Shown in pieces: positions 24,829 to 32,477 of a stretch of DNA of 46,850 nucleotides. The position numbers and the translations under genes were made by a program. The stretch is from Stenotrophomonas raiganjensis (SeqCode) (lineage in GTDB: Bacteria > Pseudomonadota > Gammaproteobacteria > Xanthomonadales > Xanthomonadaceae): NCBI RefSeq assembly GCF_030658505.1, contig NZ_JAUTXR010000095.1, positions 1-46,850 of the forward strand, written 5' to 3'. Under the pieces are notes generated by a model. That model did no database searches, was not told the DNA's origin, and saw only the letters and a program-made list of their open reading frames with translations. How positions within the stretch are numbered: the first letter of the stretch is position 1; every line of letters begins with the position of its first letter.

Positions 24829-25359
24829 TCAGGCCGCGGCTTGCCGGAATTCAGGGGTGCGCGACAGCAGCGAGAGCGAGAACACGCCCCAGTCATGGCC
24901 GTCGGCATGGAAAGCGCGATCGACGAAATGGCCGTAGCGCCCTTCGGCCAGCGTGCCGGCCGCGATCTGCTGGTCCAGCTCGAAGCTGCGCTGGCCGAAC
25001 AGTTCATCGATGGTCAGTGCCACGTCGCCACCGGCCTGGCGCATGATCAGCACGCGCTGGCCTTCCTGCTGCACGGTGCGCGTGCCTTCCAGGAAGTACT
25101 TCAGGTCGACCACCGGAAACAGGTTGCCGCGCAGGTTGCCCACGCCCAGCAGCCACGGCTGCGCGCACGGCACCGGGGTCACCGGCGGCATCGGCACGAT
25201 TTCCACCACTTCGCGGAAATCGGACACCAGCCGGCGCTGGCCGACACGGTACCCGACGCCACGCCAGAGGTCCTGGGCGAACTGCCGCTCGGGCAACTGC
25301 ACCGCATGGGCCAGACTGCGCCGTTCGTAGGCTTCGAGGATGTCGAAGGGTGAGCGCAT
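24829..25359 (-). CDS. pilI: Chemotaxis coupling protein PilI (CheW-like)
   Basis: A 176-residue CheW-like adaptor that links the PilJ receptor to the ChpA kinase. Characteristic segments are GVGYRVGQRRLVSDFREVVEI, the CheW core WLLGVGNLRGNLFPVVDL and RVLIMRQAGGDVALTIDELFG. The ATG at 25359 shares one base with the pilH stop codon (TGATG), so translation is probably coupled. Gene order pilG-pilH-pilI-pilJ matches the Pseudomonas Pil-Chp cluster. Confidence 0.93.
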   Translation of the reverse strand: MRSPFDILEAYERRSLAHAVQLPERQFAQDLWRGVGYRVGQRRLVSDFREVVEIVPMPPVTPVPCAQPWLLGVGNLRGNLFPVVDLKYFLEGTRTVQQEGQRVLIMRQAGGDVALTIDELFGQRSFELDQQIAAGTLAEGRYGHFVDRAFHADGHDWGVFSLSLLSRTPEFRQAAA

Positions 25360-25721
25360 CAGGCCACCAGTTCGTTGATCCGCGCGATCAGTTCATCCTC
25401 GCGCGGCGGCTTGACGATGTAATCGGCCGCGCCCTGGCGCAGGCCCCATGCCTTGTCGGTTTCCATCGCCTTGGTGCTGACGATGATCACCGGGATGTGC
25501 TTGATCGCCGCATCACGGGCCATCGCGCGGGTGGCCTGGAAGCCGCTCATGCCGGGCAGGACCACGTCCATCAGCACCAGCTGCGGCACCTGGTCGCGGA
25601 CCAGCTGCAGTCCATCCTCGGCGTTGTCCGCTTCCAGCACCTCGTGGCCGGCACGGCGCAGCCACTGGGTGAACACCGCGCGGTCGGTCGGTGAATCCTC
25701 GATCAGAACGATACGAGCCAT
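25359..25721 (-). CDS. pilH: Twitching motility response regulator PilH
   Basis: A 120-residue single-domain CheY-like receiver. It starts MARIVLIEDSPTDRAVF with the acidic pocket, carries the phosphoacceptor Asp52 in LVLMDVVLPGMSGF, Thr/Ser in IIVSTKAM and the conserved Lys in YIVKPPRE. In Pseudomonas PilH opposes PilG, favouring pilus retraction and draining phosphate from ChpA. ATG at 25721 follows pilG by 18 bp. The -LPGMSG- and KPPRE features distinguish it from PilG next door. Confidence 0.93.
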   Translation of the reverse strand: MARIVLIEDSPTDRAVFTQWLRRAGHEVLEADNAEDGLQLVRDQVPQLVLMDVVLPGMSGFQATRAMARDAAIKHIPVIIVSTKAMETDKAWGLRQGAADYIVKPPREDELIARINELVA

Positions 25722-25739
25722 TGTGCCTTTCCCCCCTGG

Positions 25740-26141
25740 TCAGGCGTTGACGTATGTGCGGATGGCACCCAGCAGTTCTTCACGCGTGAAAGGCTTCGTC
25801 AGGTACTGCTCCGAGCCGACGATGCGTCCCCGCGCCTTGTCGAACAGGCCATCCTTGGACGACAGCATGATGACCGGGGTCGCCTTGAACAGCTGGTTGC
25901 CCTTGATCAGCGCGCAGGTCTGGTACCCGTCCAGGCGCGGCATCATGATGTCGACGAAGATGATCTGCGGTTGCTGGTCTGCGATCTTGGCCAGCGCTTC
26001 GAAACCGTCGGTGGCGGTGACCACCTCGCAGCCTTCGCGCTTGAGCAGCGTTTCCGCAGTCCTGCGGATGGTCTTCGAATCATCGATGACCATCACCCGG
26101 AGTCCTGCGAGTTCCCCGCCCGCAGTCGTGTTTTCAGTCAT
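25740..26141 (-). CDS. pilG: Twitching motility response regulator PilG
   Basis: A 133-residue CheY-like receiver, first gene of the Pil-Chp operon. The motif VMVIDDSKTIRRTAETLL is the PilG signature. The phosphoacceptor is Asp64 in IIFVDIMMPRLDGYQ, and the conserved Lys is in YLTKPFTREEL. In Pseudomonas PilG promotes pilus extension and acts in mechanosensing, and in Xanthomonadaceae its homologue supports twitching. ATG at 26141; a candidate promoter is 56 bp upstream. It is divergent from gshB across 240 bp, the same neighbourhood as in Pseudomonas. Confidence 0.94.
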   Translation of the reverse strand: MTENTTAGGELAGLRVMVIDDSKTIRRTAETLLKREGCEVVTATDGFEALAKIADQQPQIIFVDIMMPRLDGYQTCALIKGNQLFKATPVIMLSSKDGLFDKARGRIVGSEQYLTKPFTREELLGAIRTYVNA

Positions 26142-26196
26142 TGCCTATCCCCAAGCGCACGGCCCGATCTCTGGCGGGGGCCGCTACGAAAGCGTA

Positions 26197-26226
26197 TCTA
26201 TATCGCACTTTCCGCGCCCGCTTCAA
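26197..26226 (-). promoter_or_regulatory. Candidate sigma70 promoter of the pilG-chpC operon
   Basis: On the minus strand TTGAAG (26221-26226), an 18-bp spacer and TATAGA (26197-26202) lie upstream of pilG. Transcription would start near 26190, giving a leader of about 50 nt. Both boxes match the consensus at four of six positions. No clear promoter for gshB was found in the same gap. Confidence 0.45.
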
Positions 26227-26381
26227 GGCCGCCCCACCACGCGGGGCGTGGCGCCCTCCTGAACGTGACGGGTTTCGCAATGAGTGCGCGACCGCCGGGC
26301 GGACGCTGCGTTGCAGTACGGCGGGGAGGCGCGCGACCGGCGTTGCCGCTACCATCAACGCCTTGCCTGACAGGTGCGCCC

Positions 26382-27329
26382 ATGCCGTTGAACGTCATCG
26401 TGGTGATGGATCCCATCGCCCACATCAAGATCGCCAAGGACACCACGTTCGCCATGCTGCTGGAAGCCCAGCGCCGCGGCCATGCTCTGCACTACGTGCG
26501 CCCGGGCGGCCTGGCCCTGGAGGGCGGCGTGGCGGTGGCCCAGACCGCGCCGCTGCAGGTGCGCGACGACCCGGCTGGCTGGTATGAACTGGGCGCATTC
26601 AGCCGCACCGAATTCGGCCCCGGCCAGATCGTGCTGATGCGCAAGGATCCGCCGGTCGACGCCGAGTACATCTACGACACCCAGGTACTGGACGTGGCTG
26701 CGGCTGCCGGCGCCTGCGTGGTCAACAACCCGCAGGGACTGCGCGACTACAACGAAAAGCTGGCCGCCCTGCTGTTCCCGCAGTGCTGTCCGCCGACCCT
26801 GGTCAGCCGCGATGCCAAGGCGCTGAAGGCTTTCGCGCTCGAACACGAACAAGCCGTGCTGAAGCCGCTGGATGGCATGGGCGGCCGCTCGATCTTCCGC
26901 AGCGGCCGGGGCGATCCGAACCTGAACGTGATCCTGGAAACCCTGACCGACGGCGGCCGCAAGCTGGCGCTGGCCCAGAAGTTCATTCCCGACATCAGCG
27001 CCGGCGACAAGCGCATCCTGCTGGTGGACGGCGAACCCGTCGACTACTGCCTGGCGCGTATTCCGCAGGGTGACGAGTTCCGCGGCAACCTGGCCGCCGG
27101 TGGCCGTGGCGAAGGCCGCCCGCTGAGCGAACGCGACCGCTGGATCGCCGCCCAGGTCGGCCCGGAGATGAAGCGTCGTGGCATGCGCTTCGTCGGCCTG
27201 GACGTGATCGGTGACTACCTGACCGAGGTCAACGTGACCAGCCCGACCTGCGTGCGCGAACTGGACGCCCAGTACGGGCTGAACATCGCCGGCACCCTGT
27301 TTGATGCACTCGAGGCCGGCCTGCGCTGA
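26382..27329 (+). CDS. gshB: Glutathione synthetase
   Basis: A 315-residue ATP-grasp ligase joining gamma-glutamylcysteine and glycine in the second step of glutathione synthesis. Diagnostic segments are VVMDPIAHIKIAKDTTFAML, MRKDPPVDAEYIYDTQVLD, NNPQGLRDYNEKL, LKPLDGMGGRSIFR and RGMRFVGLDVIGDYLTEVNV. The ATG at 26382 has AGGTG 6 nt upstream; the longer open frame upstream has no coding character. The stop overlaps the following tonB-like start as TGATG, so the two are coupled. Confidence 0.96.
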   Translation: MPLNVIVVMDPIAHIKIAKDTTFAMLLEAQRRGHALHYVRPGGLALEGGVAVAQTAPLQVRDDPAGWYELGAFSRTEFGPGQIVLMRKDPPVDAEYIYDTQVLDVAAAAGACVVNNPQGLRDYNEKLAALLFPQCCPPTLVSRDAKALKAFALEHEQAVLKPLDGMGGRSIFRSGRGDPNLNVILETLTDGGRKLALAQKFIPDISAGDKRILLVDGEPVDYCLARIPQGDEFRGNLAAGGRGEGRPLSERDRWIAAQVGPEMKRRGMRFVGLDVIGDYLTEVNVTSPTCVRELDAQYGLNIAGTLFDALEAGLR

Positions 27330-28213
27330 TGTCTGCCGCACCTGCCGTCCTGCCCCCGCCGCCGCGCGAAGCGCAGCGGCTGGGGGCGACCATCGCGCTG
27401 TCGGTGCTGGTCCATGCCCTGCTGATCCTGGGCGTGGGCTTCGCCGTGAAGGGCGATGCACCGCTGGTGCCGACGCTGGAAGTGATCTTCAGCCAGACCC
27501 GCACCGCGCTGACCCCGAAACAGGCCGATTTCCTTGCCGCCGCCAACCAGGAAGGCGGTGGCGAGCACGACCGCGCCCAGCGCCCGCGCGACAACCAGGC
27601 CGGTATCGTGCCGCAGGCCCAGTCCGGGTTGAGCCCGGTGCCGCAGCAACAGCAATCGGCCGCGCCGGTTCCGCCGCCGCAGGCACGGGTGGTCAGCAGC
27701 CGCAACGGACAGGACACGGTGGCACAGGCGCAGGCTCAGCCAATCCCGGAACGCCCCGAGCCGGACGCGCCGTTGAGTGCACGCGAGCAGCGCGACGTGG
27801 AGATGGCGCGACTGGCCGCCGAAGTGCACCTGCGCTCGGCGCAGTACGCCAAGCGTCCGAACCGCAAGTTCGTGTCGGCCAGCACGCGCGAATATGCCTA
27901 TGCCAATTACCTGCGCGCCTGGGTCGATCGGGCCGAGAAAGTGGGCAACCTGAATTATCCGGACGAGGCCCGGCAGCGCCGGCTCGGTGGCCAGGTGGTC
28001 ATCAGCGTGGGCGTACGCCGCGATGGCAGCGTGGAGAGCAGCCGGATCCTGCGTTCGAGCGGGACGCCGTTGCTGGATGAGGCCGCCCTGCGGGTGGTGC
28101 AGCTGGCGCAGCCGTTCCCGCCGTTGCCGAAGACCGAGGACGAGATCGACATCCTGCAGGTCACCCGCACCTGGGTGTTCCTGCCGGGCGGCACCCTGCA
28201 CGACGACCGGTAG
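27329..28213 (+). CDS. TonB family energy transducer-like protein
   Basis: A 294-residue protein with one transmembrane helix near the N-terminus (TIALSVLVHALLILGVGFAV). A Gln/Pro/Ala-rich periplasmic linker follows, then a TonB C-terminal domain (about 205-294: YPDEARQRRLGGQVVISVGV and LDEAALRVVQLAQPF). TonB couples the proton-motive force, via ExbB/ExbD, to outer-membrane receptors; no exbBD is next to it. In Pseudomonas the same place, beside gshB and pilG, is held by tonB3, which affects twitching, so a link to pilus function is possible. The start overlaps the gshB stop. Confidence 0.85.
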   Translation: MSAAPAVLPPPPREAQRLGATIALSVLVHALLILGVGFAVKGDAPLVPTLEVIFSQTRTALTPKQADFLAAANQEGGGEHDRAQRPRDNQAGIVPQAQSGLSPVPQQQQSAAPVPPPQARVVSSRNGQDTVAQAQAQPIPERPEPDAPLSAREQRDVEMARLAAEVHLRSAQYAKRPNRKFVSASTREYAYANYLRAWVDRAEKVGNLNYPDEARQRRLGGQVVISVGVRRDGSVESSRILRSSGTPLLDEAALRVVQLAQPFPPLPKTEDEIDILQVTRTWVFLPGGTLHDDR

Positions 28214-28223
28214 GGGTTTGATG

Positions 28224-28242
28224 CCCGGGCCTGCGGCCCGGG
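28224..28242 (+). repeat. Small TGC-loop hairpin upstream of copy C
   Basis: CCCGGGCC and GGCCCGGG pair perfectly around the loop TGC, 10 bp after the tonB-like stop. The same design precedes forward copies E (31510) and F (46345) at 82-89 bp from the large palindrome, and is followed each time by AGCAAC-type repeats. There is no U run. Confidence 0.6.
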
Positions 28243-28311
28243 ACCCGCTGCGAAGCCAGAGCAACGGCAACAGCAACGGCAACAGCGGCGGTCGGTGTAC
28301 TGAGGCTTGGC

Positions 28312-28407
28312 GGGGCTGTGTCGGGCGGCGGGGACGCCGCAAGTACGTCCCTGTAGGCTTAGCCGCGGCATCCATGCCGCGGATACCCCGACACCCGACA
28401 CCGCCCC
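28312..28407 (+). repeat. Palindromic element copy C (variable-arm family)
   Basis: Arms 28312-28333 and 28386-28407 pair at 19 of 22 positions around a 52-nt core (28334-28385). The core begins ACGCCGCAAGTACGTCCCTG and contains CCGCGGCAT/ATGCCGCGG. The element is followed by the shared motif TCCGACAGAT. Forward orientation; it forms a convergent pair with copy D. It lies in the 505-bp gap between the tonB-like gene and tsaB, which shows no gene. Confidence 0.8.
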
Positions 28408-28441
28408 ACCTCCGACAGATCGCGGCGCATCATCGCTTTTG

Positions 28442-28487
28442 GTAGGTGTCGACCTTGGTCGACACACATCCACGCCATGCGTGGATG
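28442..28487. repeat. SMAG hairpin plus second hairpin at the centre of pair C/D
   Basis: GTAG is followed by GTGTCGACC/GGTCGACAC (28446-28465), a perfect 9-bp stem of SMAG type. Directly after it CATCCACGC/GCGTGGATG (28467-28487) forms another 9-bp stem. The second hairpin recurs, in a slightly different form, in the F/G spacer at about 46626-46644. They lie midway between convergent copies C and D. Confidence 0.75.
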
Positions 28488-28565
28488 CGAGCGAAGCGAT
28501 CCGCTTTTGACTTTGACTTTTCTTTTCTTGATTTTCCGTGGCGGACGCACACGGAAACTGTCAAA

Positions 28566-28669
28566 GGCCGGGCGGGTGGGCTGCGCAGGGGCGTGTGCGC
28601 CATGGATGGCGCGATCGAGCCTACTGGGACGTACTTGCGGCGTCCCCTGCGCAGCCCACCCGCCCGGCC
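28566..28669 (-). repeat. Palindromic element copy D (best-preserved arms)
   Basis: Arms 28566-28591 and 28644-28669 are perfectly complementary over 26 bp around a 52-nt core (28592-28643). The inner hairpin here is GCGCCAT/ATGGCGC, different from copies A-C and E but still self-complementary. The right end of the core matches copy B closely (GACGTACTTGCGGCGT). A run of six T follows at 28680-28685, so on the plus strand it could end transcription. Orientation is reverse. Confidence 0.85.
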
Positions 28670-28718
28670 AAACCACGGCTTTTTTGAGTTACGCGACGAA
28701 TCGCCCGCCACGAGGGGC

Positions 28719-29432
28719 TCAGCCGTTGGCCTTCGCCTTCGCCTCGCGCGCGGCCTGCTGCTCGACCAGGGTCAGTGCCACGTTGTCGCGCAGGTACGCC
28801 GGCTCGACCTTCTCCGGTGCAATGGCTTCGCCACGAGCAAACGCCGGCACCGCCAATGCGAGCACGTCCGACGCACGCGGCAATGCCGTGGCATCGAATC
28901 CGCGCAGGCCTGCACCGAGCTGCGCAACCAGCGCACCCTCGGCCGCGCCAAAGCCGGTGCCGACGCCGTAGGCCGACAAACCTTCCGGCAGCGCCACCGC
29001 CGCCGGCGCGCAGACGCGCTCGGCATCACGCGCGACCGGCAGGCCGTCCACGCGTTCGAAGCGCGCGACATACAGCTCGCCCATCCGCGCATCGATCGCC
29101 GACAGGATCTGCGTTTGCTCCGCAGGTGCCCGCAGCGCCAGCACCTGCAGCGTCGAGACCGGCAACAGCGGCCGGTCCAGCGCCAATGCGATGCCCTGGG
29201 CAATCGCGATCGCCAAGCGCACGCCAGTGAACGCACCGGGCCCGCGACTGAGCGCAATGCCGTCCAGCTGGCGGCGGCTGATGCCGGCTTCGGCCAGCAG
29301 CGCCTCGGCCCACGGCAGGCTCAGTTCGGCATGCCGGCGCGGGGCGATCTCGAAGCGTTCCAGCACCTGCCCATCGACATGCAGGGCAACGGAACAGGCT
29401 TCGGTGGCGGTTTCAAAGGCGAGCAGTTTCAT
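28719..29432 (-). CDS. tsaB: tRNA threonylcarbamoyladenosine biosynthesis protein TsaB
   Basis: A 237-residue member of the ASKHA-fold TsaB/YeaZ family. With TsaD and TsaE it makes the t6A37 modification of ANN-decoding tRNAs. Diagnostic segments are MKLLAFETATEACSVAL, RHAELSLPW, IALSRGPGAFTGVRLAIAIAQG and AIDARMGELYVARF. ATG at 29432. The stop codon and last residues (ANG) lie in a 22-bp sequence that is also found beside the DUF1304 gene (528-549). It is downstream of yoaA on the same strand, an order also seen in E. coli. Confidence 0.95.
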   Translation of the reverse strand: MKLLAFETATEACSVALHVDGQVLERFEIAPRRHAELSLPWAEALLAEAGISRRQLDGIALSRGPGAFTGVRLAIAIAQGIALALDRPLLPVSTLQVLALRAPAEQTQILSAIDARMGELYVARFERVDGLPVARDAERVCAPAAVALPEGLSAYGVGTGFGAAEGALVAQLGAGLRGFDATALPRASDVLALAVPAFARGEAIAPEKVEPAYLRDNVALTLVEQQAAREAKAKANG

Positions 29433-29441
29433 CGGATCAGG

Positions 29442-31490
29442 TCAGAACAGGGGGAACGTGGCACCGGGCGCCGGCTCCGGGCCCGCCGGTGGGGCGGTCG
29501 CTGGAACGGCATCATCGGCCACGGGCGCCCATTGTGGCGTAAAGAAGGCCTGCACATCGGCCAGGCTGCGGGTGCGGCGGAACGGCGGCAGTGAATCCAG
29601 GAAGACCCGGCCATAGCCGCGGTTGAGCAGGCGTGGGTCGCACAACACCAGCACACCACGGTCGCTCTCGCTGCGGATCAGGCGGCCGACGCCCTGTTTC
29701 AGCGCAATCACCGCCTGTGGCAGCTGCTCATCGCGGAACGGATTGCCGCCCTGGCTGCGGATCGCCTCCAGCCGCGCCTCGTACACCGGATCGTCCGGCG
29801 CCGCGAACGGCAGCTTGTCGATCATCACCACGCTCAGCGCTTCGCCCACCACGTCCACGCCTTCACGGAAACTGGCCGAGCCGAGCAACACGCCATTGCC
29901 CGATTCGCGGAAGCGCTGCAGCAGCGTCGCGCGTGGTGCTTCGCCCTGCACGAACAACGGCCACGGCCCATCACGCAGTGCCTCGGCGGCCTCGCGCAGT
30001 GCACGGTGCGAGGCGAACAACAGGAATGCCCTGCCCTGCGAGGCCTGCAGCACCGGCCGCAGGGTCTGGATCAGCGCGGTGCCGAATCCGCGCGCAGCCG
30101 GATCGGGCAGGCCTTGAGGCAGGTAGCACAATGCCTGCTCGGGCCAGTTGAACGGGCTCGGCTGGACCAGCGTGTGCGGATCGTCCAGGCCCAGGCGCGT
30201 GGCGATGTGATCGAATCCATTGCCCACGGTCAGCGTGGCCGAGGTGAAGATCCATGCGGCACGGCTGCGTTCGCGATGCTCGCGCAACGGGCCGGACACA
30301 TCCATCGGCGTACGCTGGCAGCGGAATCCGCGCGGCGTGAGCTCGTACCAGAGCACATCGGCGGCACTGGCGGTGTCCGCCGGATCGGTATCGAAATCGA
30401 GGGCAGGTTCGTCATCGCCCAGCCAGCGGCTGAGCCGCGAGACCGCCTCGCGCGCCCGCGCATGGCAGGCATCCAGGCCCGCCGCGGCTTCGCGCAGCGG
30501 CTGCAGTGCCTGCTCCAGGGTCACCAGCCCCGCCATCACCGTATCGAATCCGTCGCGCACCTGTGGCATCGCCAGCGCGCGCCATTGGGTGCCACGCGGC
30601 GGCAATCCCTCCATCGCCGAACGCAGCGCCAGCAGCGCCTGCTGCAACTGGTCGACCGGTTCCTGCAGCGCCGACTGCGCGCCCCCGACACCTCGCGCTT
30701 CGGCCAGGCAGTCGCGGCCCAGTTCCTGCCACGGGCGCATGCCGAAACCTTCGCCGAAGAACTGCGCGGCCAACTCGGGCAACTGATGCGCTTCGTCAAT
30801 GACGAAGGCCTGCGCCCCCGGCAGCAGTTCACCGAAACCGTCCTGCTTCAGGGCAAGATCGGCCAGCAACAGGTGGTGGTTGACCACCACCACGTCGGCA
30901 GCCTGTGCGCGTTGCCGCGCACGCACCACGTAGCAGTCGTCCCAGAACGGGCAATCCGTGCCCAGGCAGTTGTCGACGGTGGAGGTGACCATCGGCAGCA
31001 GTGGTGAGTCGTCGGCCAGCCCCTCGAGCTCGGCGATGTCGCCGAACTCCGAGCGTCCGGACCAGGCCAGGATGCGCTGGAACTGCGCCGCCTGTTCGGG
31101 GCTTGAGAAGCGCGGCTCGCCTCGTGCCTGCTGCAGGCGGTAGCGGCACAGATAGTTCGAACGTCCCTTCAGCAGCGCGCTGCGCAGGCCGACACCCAGC
31201 GCCTGGCGCACGCGCGGCAGATCGCGGTGGTACAACTGGTCCTGCAGCGCGCGGGTACCGGTGGAGATGATGGTCCGCAGCCCGGACAGCAGCACCGGCA
31301 CCAGATAGGCAAAGGTCTTGCCGGTGCCGGTACCGGCCTCGGCCAGCAGCAGATCGCGCTGCTGCAGCGCATCGGCGATGGCTTCGGTCAGGCGCAGCTG
31401 GGCCGGACGCGGGACGAAGGCGTCCAGATGCGAGGCGAGCGCGCCGCCGTCGCTGAGGGCTTCGCGGCTGGCATGGACAAGGTCGGACAT
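29442..31490 (-). CDS. yoaA: YoaA/DinG-type ATP-dependent helicase with Fe-S cluster
   Basis: A 682-residue superfamily 2, Rad3/XPD-like DNA helicase. Walker A is AGTGTGKT (Lys58) and the Walker B box is DEAH (232-235). Four cysteines between them (Cys115, Cys175, Cys180, Cys186; CLGTDCPFWDDC) match the 4Fe-4S cluster site of this family. The C-terminal helicase motifs include FTSATLT, GSASFREGVDVVGEALS and QGVGRLIRS. YoaA in E. coli works with the Pol III chi subunit in replication-fork repair. The ATG at 31490 (MSDLVHASREAL) lacks a good Shine-Dalgarno; the frame continues to 31559 through a repeat. tsaB follows 9 bp later. Confidence 0.92.
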   Translation of the reverse strand: MSDLVHASREALSDGGALASHLDAFVPRPAQLRLTEAIADALQQRDLLLAEAGTGTGKTFAYLVPVLLSGLRTIISTGTRALQDQLYHRDLPRVRQALGVGLRSALLKGRSNYLCRYRLQQARGEPRFSSPEQAAQFQRILAWSGRSEFGDIAELEGLADDSPLLPMVTSTVDNCLGTDCPFWDDCYVVRARQRAQAADVVVVNHHLLLADLALKQDGFGELLPGAQAFVIDEAHQLPELAAQFFGEGFGMRPWQELGRDCLAEARGVGGAQSALQEPVDQLQQALLALRSAMEGLPPRGTQWRALAMPQVRDGFDTVMAGLVTLEQALQPLREAAAGLDACHARAREAVSRLSRWLGDDEPALDFDTDPADTASAADVLWYELTPRGFRCQRTPMDVSGPLREHRERSRAAWIFTSATLTVGNGFDHIATRLGLDDPHTLVQPSPFNWPEQALCYLPQGLPDPAARGFGTALIQTLRPVLQASQGRAFLLFASHRALREAAEALRDGPWPLFVQGEAPRATLLQRFRESGNGVLLGSASFREGVDVVGEALSVVMIDKLPFAAPDDPVYEARLEAIRSQGGNPFRDEQLPQAVIALKQGVGRLIRSESDRGVLVLCDPRLLNRGYGRVFLDSLPPFRRTRSLADVQAFFTPQWAPVADDAVPATAPPAGPEPAPGATFPLF

Positions 31491-31509
31491 CAGAGGGAAA
31501 GGATACCCG

Positions 31510-31526
31510 GCCGGGCGCTGCCCGGC
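31510..31526 (+). repeat. Small hairpin upstream of copy E
   Basis: GCCGGGC and GCCCGGC pair perfectly around GCT. It is placed 86 bp before the left arm of copy E, as in copies C and F, and followed by AAGCCAGAGCA and a CAACGGCAACAGC run. Confidence 0.55.
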
Positions 31527-31595
31527 ACCCGTTTCAAGCCAGAGCACACGCAACGGCAACAGCGCTGTTCACGGCTCTGGGTTGCACTGAGGGCT

Positions 31596-31697
31596 GGCGG
31601 GGGACTGTGGGTTTGCGGGGACGCCGTAATCCCGTCCCTGTGGGCTTGGCCGCGGCATCCATGCCGCGGACACCCCGCAAACCCACAGTCCCCCGCC
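31596..31697 (+). repeat. Palindromic element copy E (variable-arm family)
   Basis: Arms 31596-31620 and 31673-31697 are perfectly complementary over 25 bp around a 52-nt core (31621-31672) with CCGCGGCAT/ATGCCGCGG inside. The flank TTCGACAGTTTCCCGG follows. It is in forward orientation in the 450-bp gap between the lipoprotein gene and yoaA. No intact partner follows. The right part of the gap (about 31800-31860) still holds spacer sequence resembling that next to copies B and D, so the partner seems to have decayed. Confidence 0.85.
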
Positions 31698-31940
31698 TTC
31701 GACAGTTTCCCGGTGACGGAGGGACAGGCTTCGCAAAGTCGAGCCTGCTCGACTGGCAGCTCAGAAGCAGTGGGAGTAACGGGGAAAGAAGAAAGGAAAC
31801 GGCAGCGAGCGCGCGCAGCGCGCGACCCGCTTTCGTTTTTGATTTTGTTCTTGCCTGCGCCCCACCCACCCGGCCCATCACCCGCATCCATCAGTGCGCG
31901 CGCGCCGCAGAGGGAGCAGCGCCCGATGGAGTGGAATACC

Positions 31941-32477
31941 TCAGTACCGCTTGATGCCCGGCACGGTGCAGCCTTCAATCTGCGCATGCGCCGACACCGC
32001 ATTCTCCTTCTCGCCCCGCGCCAGGCGCGACTGCTCGATCGTCGCCCAGTGTCGGCGGCACAGTGGCCCAGTCTTCGAGCCCAGATCCACGGCCCTGCGC
32101 GCGAAACTCTCCGCCTGCGCCCACTGGCCCTGCAGCAACGCCAGTTCGGCACGTTCCTGCAGCACCGCCGGGTCACCCGCCACGATCTGCAGCGCATGGT
32201 CCAGGCTGCTGGCAGCACCGGACAGATCGTTGGCCTGGCGCTGCGCCTGCGCGGTCACCCGCAGATCTTCCACCTGCGAATCACGCAGCGGCTGCACCGA
32301 CAGCTCCTTGTCGTCCGGCCCCGCGGCTGCGTTCACGGCAGCCAGGCGCTGTGCCGGCGTGGTCGTATCGACCGGCTTGACCACCGGCGGCGCGCTGCTC
32401 ACGCAGGCGGCCAGGGCCAGGCTGAGGCCGGTCAGGGCCAGGGGCTGCAGCAGGGATGGCATGTTCATCGGTTTCAT
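31941..32477 (-). CDS. TPR lipoprotein coupled to PBP1b (LpoP-like)
   Basis: A 178-residue predicted lipoprotein. The signal peptide ends in LALAAC, with the lipid-accepting Cys at residue 25. A Pro/Thr-rich linker and a tetratricopeptide-like helical region follow (AQRQANDLSGAASSLDHALQ, ERAELALLQGQWAQAESFAR). The start at 32477 overlaps the mrcB stop as ATGA; ATGs at 32468 and 32462 are alternatives. In Pseudomonas, LpoP is a TPR outer-membrane lipoprotein encoded next to mrcB that activates PBP1b. The domain plan and coupling fit, so a role as PBP1b activator is a reasonable inference, not shown. Confidence 0.75.
   Translation of the reverse strand: MKPMNMPSLLQPLALTGLSLALAACVSSAPPVVKPVDTTTPAQRLAAVNAAAGPDDKELSVQPLRDSQVEDLRVTAQAQRQANDLSGAASSLDHALQIVAGDPAVLQERAELALLQGQWAQAESFARRAVDLGSKTGPLCRRHWATIEQSRLARGEKENAVSAHAQIEGCTVPGIKRY

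Noticed and set aside
28258..28290. AGCAAC/GGCAAC hexamer run resembling a CRISPR or microsatellite
   Set aside because: Units are 6 bp without spacers; it is part of the lead-in of a palindromic element, not a CRISPR.
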